Assembly (NCBI RefSeq): GCF_006439015.1
Contig: NZ_RCZG01000001.1
Span: forward strand, 310,001-374,000
DNA length: 64,000 bases
Source of the DNA: Mycolicibacterium hodleri
GTDB taxonomy: Bacteria; Actinomycetota; Actinomycetes; Mycobacteriales; Mycobacteriaceae
Reading direction: 5' to 3'
Below, in pieces: positions 54,670 to 63,808 of the stretch; within the stretch, counting starts at the first letter, position 1; every line of letters starts with the position of its first letter. A model generated the notes under the pieces. That model saw only the letters and a program-made list of their open reading frames with translations. It ran no database searches and was not told the origin of the DNA. The position numbers were made by a program, and so were the translations under genes.

Positions 54670-55130
54670 CCAGAGCAGCGCTGTCCATCACCGACAACTA
54701 TCACGCGGGTCTGGTGGTGCCCGACATGGTCGCCGCGACAAGGCGTTTGAGCGCAGCCAGTGGCTACACCTGGACCAGGCCGGTCGAGGCGTCGTTGGTG
54801 GTGACGACCGCCGCGGGTGAGATCGAGGTGCCGTTCTCGTTCGTGTACTCGATCCAGGCGCCTCATCTCGAAGTGATTCAAGAAGTGCCAGGAACCTTAT
54901 GGACCGCGTCGACGAGCGGAGCGGTTCATCACCTCGGGTACTGGGTCGATGACCTCGCCTCAGCCGCCAAGGGATTGGCGGAGGCGGGTTTCATCCTGGA
55001 GGCCAGGCCGAGCGGAGAGGAGGTGTCGACGTTCGCGTACTTCCTGGATTCCGCAGGCGTGCGCATCGAAATCGTCGACCGCGCCCTATTTCCGGACTGG
55101 CCGGGGTTCTTGGAGATGATGAAGGCATGA
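54666..55130 (+). CDS. VOC/glyoxalase-fold protein
   Basis: 154 residues with the VOC pattern: ITDNYHAGLVVPDMVAATRR, then HHLGYWVDDLASAAKGLAEA and the final strand FLDSAGVRIEIVDRALFPDW with Glu as metal ligand. His in YHAGL and in VHHLGYW complete the site. Several steroid-catabolism and dioxygenase-like enzymes share this fold, but the reaction cannot be assigned. GTG start overlaps the end of the preceding fragment. Confidence 0.75.
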   Translation: MTRAALSITDNYHAGLVVPDMVAATRRLSAASGYTWTRPVEASLVVTTAAGEIEVPFSFVYSIQAPHLEVIQEVPGTLWTASTSGAVHHLGYWVDDLASAAKGLAEAGFILEARPSGEEVSTFAYFLDSAGVRIEIVDRALFPDWPGFLEMMKA

Positions 55131-55164
55131 CGGTGTTGATGGTGGCCGGACCCGGCCAATACCG

Positions 55165-55464
55165 CTAGCGGTCGAGTGCGTCTTCCACGCGCTGCACCTT
55201 GGCGCTGAGTTGACCCGTGTAACCGGGCCGGATGTCGGCCTTGAGCACCAGGCCGACGCGGGGTGAGACGGCGGTAACGGCGTCCACCGCCTGCTTGACG
55301 ACGGCCATCACCTCGTCCCACTCACCTTCGACGTTGGTGAACATCGCGTTGGTCTCGTTGGGTAGTCCGGATGCACGGACGATGCGGATGGCTTCCGCCA
55401 CGGCGTCGTGGACGCCACCGGTCTCGTCACCGGCGGAGGGGGTCAGGCTGAATGCGACGATCAT
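55165..55464 (-). CDS. MTH1187/YkoF-family thiamine-binding protein
   Basis: 99 residues. The family pattern is clear: MIVAFSLTPSAGDETGGVHD, ASGLPNETNAMFTNVEGEWD and VLKADIRPGYTGQLSAKVQR. These small cytoplasmic proteins form tetramers that bind thiamine or its precursor. It is the last gene on the minus strand before the SDR gene (36 bases). Confidence 0.82.
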   Translation of the reverse strand: MIVAFSLTPSAGDETGGVHDAVAEAIRIVRASGLPNETNAMFTNVEGEWDEVMAVVKQAVDAVTAVSPRVGLVLKADIRPGYTGQLSAKVQRVEDALDR

Positions 55465-55500
55465 GGCATCGAGCCTGACACACCCGCTACTGGACGGTCG

Positions 55501-56199
55501 TCAGCTCAGCGACCGCTCCCGAATCGGCTTGTTCATCTCGGCCCGTACGTTGCGGGTCATGTCGTCGGCGAGGACCTCGTCAGCGCCGGCCTCGATCCCG
55601 TCGAGTACTTGACGGACTACGTCGGCGGGGTTGGACTTGGGGCTGCCGGAATACGACGACGCCATGTCGGTGTCGACCAGTCCCACGTAGACGCCCACGA
55701 CCTGCACGCCACGGGGGTTGAGTTCGAGACGCATCGAGTCGGTGGCGCTCCACACCGCCGCTTTCGAGACGCCGTAACTTGCCCCGATGGGCAGCCAGGC
55801 GAGTACCGATGCGACGTTCACGATCGTCCCGCCCTTGGCGGCGATCTGATCGGCGAAGGCTGAAGCCAGTGCCAGCGGCCCGAAGAGGTTGGTCTCCAAC
55901 TCCTCTCGCAGTTTCGAGGTGTCCCGATCCAAAACCGACGCTCCGCGGACGATGCCGGCGTTGTTGATCAGCACGCTCACGTCGCGTGCGGCGTCCGCCG
56001 CCGAGGCCACCGACTGCGCATCCGTGACGTCGAGCGCGAGCGCGACGACCCGCGGGTCGGTCGTGTCGAGCTGTCCTGTGTCGCGTGCTGCGGCGTAGAC
56101 CTTGGCCACCCCGCGATCGAGCAATTGCGTGACGTACTCGCGGCCCATGCCGCGATTGGCGCCGGTGACGAGGACGGTCTGGTCGCGTAGTGAGGTCAT
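55501..56199 (-). CDS. Short-chain dehydrogenase
   Basis: 232 residues. Cofactor motif VLVTGANRGMGREYV, NNAG in VLINNAGIVRG, Ser in VNVASVLAWLP, YGVSKAAVW and DTDMASSYSG. It is a classical SDR without an identifiable substrate. The start at 56199 lies downstream of three operator-like repeats and is divergent from a TetR gene, which is its likely repressor. In-frame codons upstream (to 56346) run through those repeats and are not translated. Confidence 0.87.
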   Translation of the reverse strand: MTSLRDQTVLVTGANRGMGREYVTQLLDRGVAKVYAAARDTGQLDTTDPRVVALALDVTDAQSVASAADAARDVSVLINNAGIVRGASVLDRDTSKLREELETNLFGPLALASAFADQIAAKGGTIVNVASVLAWLPIGASYGVSKAAVWSATDSMRLELNPRGVQVVGVYVGLVDTDMASSYSGSPKSNPADVVRQVLDGIEAGADEVLADDMTRNVRAEMNKPIRERSLS

Positions 56200-56223
56200 G
56201 TCGTTCTCCTGAATTCCGCGCAT

Positions 56224-56233
56224 CGGTATACCG
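56224..56233. promoter_or_regulatory. TetR operator-like palindrome 1
   Basis: CGGTATACCG, a perfect palindrome 25 bases upstream of the SDR start, sharing the ACCG/CGGT element of the two sites below. Confidence 0.6.
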
Positions 56234-56260
56234 GTTGGGCCGAGTAGGTTCATCGTTACA

Positions 56261-56280
56261 TGTACACCGATTGGTGTACA
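56261..56280. promoter_or_regulatory. TetR operator-like palindrome 2
   Basis: TGTACACC-GATT-GGTGTACA, perfect 8-bp arms, central in the SDR/TetR divergent promoter. Confidence 0.72.
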
Positions 56281-56313
56281 TCGCCGTCGACCGTACGCGA
56301 GTCTCCACCAGAA

Positions 56314-56331
56314 GTAAACCGATCGGTATAC
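56314..56331. promoter_or_regulatory. TetR operator-like palindrome 3
   Basis: GTAAACCG-AT-CGGTATAC, one mismatch between the arms, just upstream of the TetR start. Confidence 0.65.
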
Positions 56332-56344
56332 TACGGTGGTGGGC

Positions 56345-56938
56345 ATGCACTCTGAGGCGCAACCGGCTACTGGGCGCGGCGGGCGGGGCGCGCGCCAACG
56401 AATACTCGACGCCGCAAACAGGCTCTTTTATCGGGAAGGCATCAACGCCACCGGTGTCGAACGGCTCGCCGCGGAAGCATCGGTCTCGAAACGCACCCTT
56501 TACCAACACTTTCCGAGTAAGTCAGCCATAGTCGAAGAGTATCTTCGCTACCTTCAGCAGGGTGTCGGCGATCCCGTCCACCCCGATCCCGGCCTGGCCA
56601 AGCGCAGTCCCAGGGCTCGCATCCTGGCACTCTTCGAGGCTCCGCCGGCAGGTGGCACGATGCGTGGCTGCCCGTTTCACAACGCGGCCGTCGAAGCCGC
56701 CGACGGCATGCCCGAGGTTCACGACATCGTCGAGGCGCACAAGCGCAGCTACGTCGACGGGTTGGTTGCCCTCGCCCGCGGGGCCGGCGCAGCCAACGCC
56801 AGGCTTCTCGGCAATCAACTAGCCGTCTTGTACGAGGGCGCAGCCGCATTGTCGACCTCGCTGAATGAACCCGAACCGTGGACGTACGCTCGCAAGGCCG
56901 CCCAGGTCCTGCTCGACGACGCGGTCCGGGGACGTTGA
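56345..56938 (+). CDS. TetR-family regulator
   Basis: 197 residues from ATG 56345 (GTG codons at 56336 and 56339 are alternatives). The helix-turn-helix is around GVERLAAEASVSKRTLYQHF. The C-terminal part has the GCPFHNAAVEAADGMPEVHD segment typical of TetRs paired with SDR or quinone-type reductases. It is divergent from the SDR gene, with three related palindromes between, and probably represses both. Confidence 0.87.
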   Translation: MHSEAQPATGRGGRGARQRILDAANRLFYREGINATGVERLAAEASVSKRTLYQHFPSKSAIVEEYLRYLQQGVGDPVHPDPGLAKRSPRARILALFEAPPAGGTMRGCPFHNAAVEAADGMPEVHDIVEAHKRSYVDGLVALARGAGAANARLLGNQLAVLYEGAAALSTSLNEPEPWTYARKAAQVLLDDAVRGR

Positions 56939-57031
56939 GTGTGGGCCCGCGTCAGATCGACGGTGCCCGTACGGAAAATGGTTCGTGTCCCGGGCCTTCT
57001 CGACGGCCGTCTTCAATGGAAGGGTTGTCCG

Positions 57032-57904
57032 ATGAGCTACGAGACGCTGCTATGGAACGTCGATGAAGACGGCATCGCCACGCTGACGTTGCACCGCCCC
57101 GACGCCCTCAACGCCTTCAACGTCACGATGGCGCGCGAGCTCGAAGACGTCTTCCTGCACGAGGCGCGCGAGGACGCCGTCAAGGCGGTGGTGGTGACCG
57201 GCACCGGCAAGGCGTTCTGTGCAGGTATGGATTTGTCGGCCGGCGGCAACGTGTTCGGGCTCGACGAGTCGATCCGCCCGACGCCGACCCAACTTCGGGC
57301 GCATCTGACCGAGGCGCCGTATCACGACGGCATCCGGGACACCGGCGGGCGACTCACGCTGGCCATCCATGCATTACCCAAACCGGTGATCGCCGCCATC
57401 AACGGCGCGGCGGTGGGGATCGGCGCGACGATGACTCTGGCGATGGACATCCGGCTCGCATCGACCACAGCCCGCATCGGCTTCGTGTTCGGCCGGCTCG
57501 GCATCGTCCCTGAGGCGTGCTCGAGCTTCTTTCTGCCCAGAATCGTCGGGATTCAGACCGCGCTGGAGTGGGTGTACGCCGCGGACATCCTCACTGCGGA
57601 GGTCGCCCACGCCGGCCGGCTGGTGCGTTCCCTGCACGAACCCGACGATCTACTGCCTGCGGCATACGAGTTGGCCCGGTCATTCGTCGTCGATCGCTCG
57701 CCGGTGGCGCTGGGCCTGGCCAAGCAGCTGCTGTACCGAAACGGCGCGGCGTCGGAACCGTTGGAAGCGCATCTGTCGGACTCGCTGGCGATGTTCTACA
57801 CCTCGATCGGCGACGGAAGGGAAGGCGTTGCAGCGTTCCTCGAGAAGCGCGACCCCACGTTCACCGGGCGCGCCTCCGAGCTGCCGACGATCTTCGAGGA
57901 ATGA
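57032..57904 (+). CDS. Enoyl-CoA hydratase/isomerase
   Basis: 290 residues, crotonase family. The oxyanion strand-loop is VVVTGTGKAFCAGMDLSAGG, followed by PKPVIAAINGAAVGIGATM and FVFGRLGIVPEACSSFFLPR, which holds the catalytic Glu-type positions. It hydrates or isomerises an enoyl-CoA. The start ATG 57032 has AAGGG upstream. It lies 93 bases after the TetR stop and may be co-transcribed with it. Confidence 0.9.
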   Translation: MSYETLLWNVDEDGIATLTLHRPDALNAFNVTMARELEDVFLHEAREDAVKAVVVTGTGKAFCAGMDLSAGGNVFGLDESIRPTPTQLRAHLTEAPYHDGIRDTGGRLTLAIHALPKPVIAAINGAAVGIGATMTLAMDIRLASTTARIGFVFGRLGIVPEACSSFFLPRIVGIQTALEWVYAADILTAEVAHAGRLVRSLHEPDDLLPAAYELARSFVVDRSPVALGLAKQLLYRNGAASEPLEAHLSDSLAMFYTSIGDGREGVAAFLEKRDPTFTGRASELPTIFEE

Positions 57905-58142
57905 GGCGTCGAGGAAGCGCGATTCCGCGTCAATGAGCACCGAGCCATTCTTCCTCCGACCGGATGACGTCGACCCCATTCGTCAGCATCAAGAAAAGAA
58001 TGCGCCGAAACACGTGCTAACGGGGTCGGCGTGTCTCGAGATATACCAGGAGGTGGTTGGGCCTCGTGAATATCCGTGTCATGGATCGGGCGATACCGCT
58101 GGTACGGTGTCATCATTAAATTGCATCGCAAGGGAGCTCGAC

Positions 58143-58487
58143 GTGGCTGAACGCATTCTTCGTCAACTGATCGATGATATCGACGGTTCCGACATTACCG
58201 ATGGCGCTGGTGAGCGGGTCGAGTTCTCGCTTCGGGGTTCGTCCTACCAAATCGACCTTTCAGAAGCCAATGTCGCCAAGCTTGAAAAGGCGCTCAAGCC
58301 TTACGTCGATGCGGCGATGAAGGTTACGGGTGCACGCGCCACCCGAACCAAGGTGAGCAGCAACGGAAAGGCATCAAAGGAGCAGCTGACCGCCGTTCGC
58401 GAATGGGCACGAGCAAACGGTCATGACGTGTCAGACCGAGGGCGAATCAAGGCCGAGGTTTTCGAAGCGTTCGAAGCCGCGCACTAA
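58143..58487 (+). CDS. lsr2: Lsr2-family nucleoid-associated protein (paralogue)
   Basis: 114 residues. The N-terminal dimerisation domain reads LIDDIDGSDITDGAGERVEF and YQIDLSEANVAKLEKALKPY. A lysine-poor linker leads to the DNA-binding domain VREWARANGHDVSDRGRIKA, with the RGR AT-hook-like motif. Lsr2 bridges AT-rich DNA and silences acquired genes. The N-terminus differs from housekeeping Lsr2 (no MAKKVTV), so this is likely a second paralogue. GTG start, AAGGGA upstream; the open frame upstream of 58143 has no Lsr2 similarity. Confidence 0.88.
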   Translation: MAERILRQLIDDIDGSDITDGAGERVEFSLRGSSYQIDLSEANVAKLEKALKPYVDAAMKVTGARATRTKVSSNGKASKEQLTAVREWARANGHDVSDRGRIKAEVFEAFEAAH

Positions 58488-58733
58488 GCGCTGACCGACA
58501 CTTCTTCGCCTTTCTTGCATCGGGTATGAGGAGGCATTCCGGTCACCTCCTGGGCTGGTCCGGGTCCGGTATCGGCAAAGAAATGTTTATCTCCCTGGCT
58601 GGTATTCCTTGACTGCTCCGATGGAACTCCTCGTAATCGATAAGAGATGCACAGGCGGCGTCGAATTCAGTCACGCGTGATCGCCTGATCCGGTCAATCA
58701 TCGGCAGACCAAGTGATTCTGCGATCCGCAAAG

Positions 58734-59636
58734 TCATCCGGTCTTGGCGTTAGGTTGAGCCTCGGTGTTCTCGGCGGCACCGAACAACGCGACCGCGACC
58801 GCACCTACGACCGCACCTGCAAACGCGAGGGCAACCAGCCAGCCCAGCCCGGGCGCCGACGTGTCACCGAGCAACACCACGCCGACGATTCCGGGAATCA
58901 CCGTCTCTCCCGCTACCAGAGCGGCAGACGCGCCGGTCACCGAACCGATCTGCAACGCAACGGTGAACAGGTAGAAACCGCCGACTCCAGCGAGCACCAC
59001 CGCCCACGCCGCCGGATCGACCAGTACGACGGCCGGATGGAACGGATCGATTCCGTCTACCACTCGCACCGCGACCGCCATGGCCCCGAAGAGCACGCCA
59101 GCGACGAGTCCGGCGGCAACGGCACCGCGGGCGCCGAGCAGACGGAGCAGGCCGATGCCGGCGATCAGCATCGCGATCGCGAAGACCAGCACGCCCCAGT
59201 GCACGGCCGGCCCAGAGGTGTCTTCGCCGATGGTGCCCGAGGTGAATCCCAGCACGCACAGCGATATGACGACCACCGCGATCGCCACCCAATCGCGTGA
59301 GCGAAGCCGGACTCCGAGAACGACGACGCCGAGTACGGCCGTCACGACGAGGTTGGCACTCATGATCGTCTGCGCCAGGAAGAGTGGAATCAGCCGCGCC
59401 GAGACGACGCTGCCGACGAAACCGATGACGTCGAGAGCCATCCCGGCAATGAACGCCGGTGCCAGCGCGGCGCGGATGGTGGCCCTCAACGACGGCGCAC
59501 CCGAGCCGGTCGAGGAGTCGGTGATTCCACGCTCGGCATCCGCGGCGGCAGCGCCGCGCGCGCCGTAGGACTGCAGGACGGTTGCCGTCCCATAGCCGAA
59601 GCAGGCCAGCAATGCCGCGATCACACCGATCAACAC
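58734..59636 (-). CDS. DMT-superfamily (EamA-like) permease
   Basis: 300 residues with about nine to ten membrane segments: MLIGVIAALLACFGYGTATV, then LIPLFLAQTIMSANLVVTAV, WVAIAVVVISLCVLGFTSG and LVALAFAGAVVGAVAVALF. The N-terminal YGTATVLQSYGARG is conserved in actinobacterial members of unknown function. It probably exports a small metabolite. It is the lone gene on the minus strand after Lsr2. Confidence 0.78.
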   Translation of the reverse strand: MLIGVIAALLACFGYGTATVLQSYGARGAAAADAERGITDSSTGSGAPSLRATIRAALAPAFIAGMALDVIGFVGSVVSARLIPLFLAQTIMSANLVVTAVLGVVVLGVRLRSRDWVAIAVVVISLCVLGFTSGTIGEDTSGPAVHWGVLVFAIAMLIAGIGLLRLLGARGAVAAGLVAGVLFGAMAVAVRVVDGIDPFHPAVVLVDPAAWAVVLAGVGGFYLFTVALQIGSVTGASAALVAGETVIPGIVGVVLLGDTSAPGLGWLVALAFAGAVVGAVAVALFGAAENTEAQPNAKTG

Positions 59637-59676
59637 GCTGCCAGTATTGCCGTCCCCCGTTCGATGTGGCTGCGGA

Positions 59677-60417
59677 TTACCCGCCGAGGATGGCCAACAG
59701 GTCCCGATGATCGGTGATGGTGAAGTCGGGCCTGCAGTCCTGGTGCACCTTGGTGCCTTGATCCGAGTCGAACATCACCGTGCGCATGCCCATCTCGCGC
59801 GCGCCGTAGACGTCGCGGTACATGTCGTTGCCGACGTAGACCGTCTTCTCGGCGGGTACGCCCATGGCGTCGAGTGCGTACTGGAAGAGTCGACGGTCGG
59901 GCTTGCGGAATCCGTGCTCGCCAGACACCACGATCGGGCCGAAGTACTGCGTCAAGTCGACCTTGTGCAGTTCCGCACGCGCGTAAGCCTTCTGGCCGTC
60001 GCTGACGACGGCGAGCGGATATCGATCGCATAGTGCCCCGAGCGTGGATCGCACGTGGGGGTACCGCTTGAGCTTGTGTCGTGACACCCCCCGGTACAGC
60101 TCTGCCAACGTCTGCGGCAGGGCGGCGATCCGGTCGGGTGGCAACGCGTGGGTGTAGTCGGTCGCGTGATCGACGACGATCGATCCCCAGATTGCCACCG
60201 CATCGAACTCGGGAAATTCCTCAGGGCTGTCGCGCTGCTGTTGCTTGAGTCGGGCGAAGTACATGTCGTGGATGGCCTGCCGCCTCAGGTGTATCCCCTG
60301 ATAGTTCAGGTAGTGGCCGACGGCGCGGAACGCATCCTCGCGGTGCTCCTCGGTGCGGATGTCGACGAGTGTCCCGTTGACGTCGAAGGCGACGGCCTCC
60401 ACTCCGGTCAGCTTCAT
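59677..60417 (-). CDS. HAD-superfamily hydrolase with Asn in motif I
   Basis: 246 residues. Motif I is FDVNGTLVD (nucleophile D12, followed by N14 where most phosphatases have Asp). Motif II Ser is in VVSDGQ, the Lys in FRKPDRRLF, and motif IV is VYVGNDMYRDV. The capped HAD-IA layout is intact. Asn at D+2 is unusual for phosphatases and is found in some haloacid-dehalogenase-like or inactive members, so the reaction is open. It is 11 bases downstream of the phosphotransferase gene and likely co-transcribed with it. Confidence 0.85.
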   Translation of the reverse strand: MKLTGVEAVAFDVNGTLVDIRTEEHREDAFRAVGHYLNYQGIHLRRQAIHDMYFARLKQQQRDSPEEFPEFDAVAIWGSIVVDHATDYTHALPPDRIAALPQTLAELYRGVSRHKLKRYPHVRSTLGALCDRYPLAVVSDGQKAYARAELHKVDLTQYFGPIVVSGEHGFRKPDRRLFQYALDAMGVPAEKTVYVGNDMYRDVYGAREMGMRTVMFDSDQGTKVHQDCRPDFTITDHRDLLAILGG

Positions 60418-60428
60418 GCCGAGAGAGG

Positions 60429-61469
60429 CTAGCTGGCCTGGAGCAGGCGCTTGGACTGCCGCACCAGCTTGGCCCGATAGTCGGCGGACACGTAGTCGTT
60501 GCGGGCGATGCGCAGAAGATTCAACGCCATGAAATAGGGCAGCCGAGAGGTGATCGACGCGAAGGCCGCGTACCGGTCGGGAAAGTGACAGCTGTACTCC
60601 CAGAGGAAGTGACCGATGAACGGCTCCGCCCTGCGTCGATCGCCGGTCGCGGTCATGAATGCATGCTGTATCTCGCCCGCCACCCGCCCGACGTCGAACA
60701 TCCGGTCGCCGCGCTTCGTTCGTTCCAAGTCGATGGCGGCGACGTCCAGGCCGTGACCGAACAGGATGTTGGCAGGAGTGGCGTCACCGTGCAACCAGAC
60801 CTGCCGGTCCTGCCACATCGTCGGTCGGTCGTTCCAGAGTTCCTGTAGCCACAGCAACTCGTCGACGTCCCAGGTTCCGATTCGGTCCGTGCGCCTGAGC
60901 CGGTCGACGACCTGCTCGAAGTAGTGGCAGTCGGCGTCGAAGTCGACGGTTCGGCCGTTCGCACTCCGGTTGTGCAGGGTCGCGAGGAAGAAGCCTAGAG
61001 CCTTGAGCCGCCAGAACAGGTGCGCGTCGTCTCTCTGGTAGATCGAGCGGGCGATCGCCTGACTGAACTGCTCTCCCGCGTAGAACTCAAGGGCCAGCAC
61101 GCAATTGATGTCCCGGTCGAGGCCCAGCGGCCGAATCACGTGATGCGGCGATCCGACGAGGTCGAATCATCGCAACCGTTGCAGACTCTCGTACTCCTGG
61201 AGCGCTGTCCAGACGGCCTTGTCCCGGTCCCATCCATATCGGCGCCCGTAGAACTTGCAGATGATCTTCGCGGAGCTGTGCTTCTCCTCGTAGCCGTACA
61301 CCTCGTTGCTGCCGTTCAGGCGGAACGCGCGGAAGACGGGTGAACGTTCGTGTACGCCCAGTTGGTCGCGCGCGATGCCACCGAGAAACCCGTGCAGCGG
61401 GTCGTCGCGGCTCACGTAACCGACGTACTTCCCGAAGACGGTGCCTCCCAAGATTGGCCTGACGGCCAC
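60429..61469 (-). pseudogene. Aminoglycoside-phosphotransferase-fold kinase with an in-frame TGA
   Basis: Reading the single frame 61469-60429 gives a 346-codon kinase: N-terminal lobe FGKYVGYVSRDDPLHGFLGG and EVYGYEEKHSSAKIICKFYG, then EYESLQRLR, a TGA at 61167-61169, and FDLVGSPHHVIRPLG continuing in the same frame. Brenner motif WLHGDATPANILFGHG and the metal site AAIDLERTKRG are present after the stop. One base change (Arg or Trp codon to TGA) is enough to explain it. The part after the stop has no good start of its own, so the protein is probably lost unless the base is a sequencing error. Confidence 0.82.
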
Positions 61470-61632
61470 CAGTTGTTCACAAGGTAGACGTCACGGGTTT
61501 CATCGGCGTGACGTGCGGGGGACGTTCCTGGTGTCCTACCCGCAGAATCGACCCTATGGATTCGAGCCCGCGGGTCGCACGCTCGGAGTAGTGATGAGGA
61601 AGGAATTGCGGCCGCTAGGGCGAGGAGACCCC

Positions 61633-63393
61633 ATGTATGACCTGACGATCACCGGTGGGACCGTCATCGACGGCACCGGCGGTGACCGGTACCGCGCGGA
61701 CATCGGCGTCAAGGACGGACGCATCGTGGAAGTCCGCCGTCGGGATGGCAACGATACGGGACTGAACGGTGACGCTGAGCGGACGATCGATGCGACGGGT
61801 CGGGTCGTCACCCCGGGTTTCGTGGACATCCACACCCACTACGACGGCCAGGTCAGCTGGGACGGCACGCTGGAGCCGTCCAGCCTGCACGGTGTCACTA
61901 CGGTGGTCAGTGGCAACTGCGGCGTGGGGTTCGCCCCGGTGCGGCCCGGTCGGGAGCAGTGGCTGATCGAGCTGATGGAAGGCGTCGAGGACATTCCGGG
62001 CAGTGCACTGGCCGAGGGCATCACGTGGGGCTGGGAGAGCTTTCCGGAGTATCTGGATACGGTCGAGAAACGCGATCTGGCCGTTGACTTCGGAGTGCAG
62101 ATCGCCCATGGCGCGGTGCGCGGTTACGCAATGGGCGAGCGCGGGGCACGCAACGAGCCGGCGACGGCGGATGACATCGCCGCGATGGCGCGGATCGTTC
62201 AAGAGGCCGTGGAAGCGGGGGCGTTGGGCTTCTCCACGTCGCGCACCGAAGGCCATCGCGCCCTCGACGGGGAGGTCGTCCCCGGTACTTACGCAGCGGC
62301 GGACGAATTATTCGGTCTCGGTCGTGCGATGGCGGCCGGCGGCCAGGCGGTCTTCGAGGTGGCGCCAGACGGTACGGCGGGGGAGCACCCGGATGCGCTT
62401 CTCGGCGAGGTCGACTGGATGATCCGGCTGGCCGCCGAAATCGATCGTCCGGTCTCCTTCGCCATGGTGCAGACCCAGGGCAAGCCAGATCAGTGGCGCA
62501 AGCAGTTGGACCTTGCCGGCGCCGCCGTGGACGACGGAATCAGGGTGCATCCGCAGTTCGCAGCCCGACCCTTCGGCATGCTGTTCGGCTTCCCGGGCTA
62601 CCACGCATTCGACCATCGCCCCACGTTCCGCAAGCTCAAGGCCGAACTGGGGCGCGAGGAACTCGCGGAACGTCTGGCGGAGCCCGCCGTGCGCGGGGCG
62701 ATTCTGTCCGAAACGGATCTGCCCGCCCAGGCGGTGCCGATGTTCGACGGGCTGTTCGCGATGATCCAGCACAGCATCGACAGCCTGTACGCGATCGGCG
62801 ACCCGCCCGACTACGAGCCCACTCCCGACAAGACCGTGGGGGCGATCGCCCGGACTCGAGGCGAGGATCCGCTGGCGACGATGTATGACCTGATGCTCGA
62901 GTCGAACGGGACGGCGTTGTTGATGCTGCCGTTCTTCAACTACGCCGAGGGCAACCACGACGCGATCTACGACATGATCTCCCACCGGGCGGCGGTGTCG
63001 GGCCTGTCCGATGGCGGTGCGCACTGCGGTCTGATCTGCGATGCGTCATACCCGACTTACCTGCTGACCCACTGGGCCCGCGATCGCAGCCGGGGGCCGC
63101 GGTTCTCCCTGGAGTACATGGTGCGAAAGCAGACCCTGGACACCGCGACACTGTTCGGTCTCGGTGATCGCGGGGTGATCGCCGTGGGCAAGAAGGCCGA
63201 CGTCAACGTGATCGACATGGACGCGCTGCAACTCGAGGTGCCCCGAATGGCATACGACCTGCCTGCCGGCGGGCGTCGTCTCATCCAGGGAGCCAGGGGA
63301 TACGACGCTACCGTGGTGGGCGGGGTCGTCACCCGACTCCACGGTGTCGACACCGGTGCCAGGCCCGGCAAACTGCTGCGCGGTGTCAGATAG
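61633..63393 (+). CDS. N-acyl-D-amino-acid deacylase-type amidohydrolase (paralogue 2)
   Basis: 586 residues, starting MYDLTITGGTVIDGTGGDRY with GAGGAG upstream. It has HxH in [42 protein letters not shown] and the C-terminal Asp in SDGGAHCGLICDA. It is clearly homologous to the amidohydrolase at 3567-5315, sharing the same substrate-loop block. It lies upstream of fmdB/fmdA; both pathways release amide nitrogen, but shared regulation is inferred. The open frame upstream of 61633 is not supported. Confidence 0.9.
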   Translation: MYDLTITGGTVIDGTGGDRYRADIGVKDGRIVEVRRRDGNDTGLNGDAERTIDATGRVVTPGFVDIHTHYDGQVSWDGTLEPSSLHGVTTVVSGNCGVGFAPVRPGREQWLIELMEGVEDIPGSALAEGITWGWESFPEYLDTVEKRDLAVDFGVQIAHGAVRGYAMGERGARNEPATADDIAAMARIVQEAVEAGALGFSTSRTEGHRALDGEVVPGTYAAADELFGLGRAMAAGGQAVFEVAPDGTAGEHPDALLGEVDWMIRLAAEIDRPVSFAMVQTQGKPDQWRKQLDLAGAAVDDGIRVHPQFAARPFGMLFGFPGYHAFDHRPTFRKLKAELGREELAERLAEPAVRGAILSETDLPAQAVPMFDGLFAMIQHSIDSLYAIGDPPDYEPTPDKTVGAIARTRGEDPLATMYDLMLESNGTALLMLPFFNYAEGNHDAIYDMISHRAAVSGLSDGGAHCGLICDASYPTYLLTHWARDRSRGPRFSLEYMVRKQTLDTATLFGLGDRGVIAVGKKADVNVIDMDALQLEVPRMAYDLPAGGRRLIQGARGYDATVVGGVVTRLHGVDTGARPGKLLRGVR

Positions 63394-63507
63394 CGGTGTA
63401 ATCGCGAATTTAGCTGCATCGCAACGACTTTTACCTCCGGGATGCGGTCTTACTGGTGACGTGCTGCAATGGACTCGACCCCCAAAGCGTTCGCGGAGGA
63501 GTGAGTC

Positions 63508-63792
63508 TTGCCAACCTACGGCTACCGATGTTCACCCTGCGGGGAGTTCGACGTGGTGCGCGCAATGGCCGAAACGGCCAAGGTGACGCCGTGCCCCGAC
63601 TGTGGGCAGCCGGCCACGCGGACGTTCGGTACGCCAGGCCTACGTTCACTCGACCCCGGGGTGCGTCGCGCGTTGGACACCGGTGCACGAAGCGCTGAGA
63701 ACCCGACGATCGTCTCCAGTGTGCCCGGACGTTCGCGTCGACCGACACCCATCACCCGAGATCCGCGGCACGCCAAATTGCCTCGTCCCTGA
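63508..63792 (+). CDS. fmdB: FmdB-family zinc-ribbon protein
   Basis: 94 residues with TTG start and GGAGGA seven bases upstream. The N-terminal zinc ribbon is MPTYGYRCSPCGEFDVV then TPCPDCGQPATRTFG, with two CxxC pairs. The C-terminal 50 residues are basic and disordered. FmdB is encoded beside formamidase genes and is thought to regulate or assist expression. The formamidase gene begins 16 bases after its stop, so the two form one operon. Confidence 0.86.
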   Translation: MPTYGYRCSPCGEFDVVRAMAETAKVTPCPDCGQPATRTFGTPGLRSLDPGVRRALDTGARSAENPTIVSSVPGRSRRPTPITRDPRHAKLPRP

Positions 63793-63808
63793 CCGCAAGG
63801 AGTTCGTC

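Noticed and set aside
61167..61169. Selenocysteine at the in-frame TGA
   Set aside because: The family has no selenoprotein members, the position is outside the catalytic motifs and no SECIS-like hairpin is seen directly after the codon.
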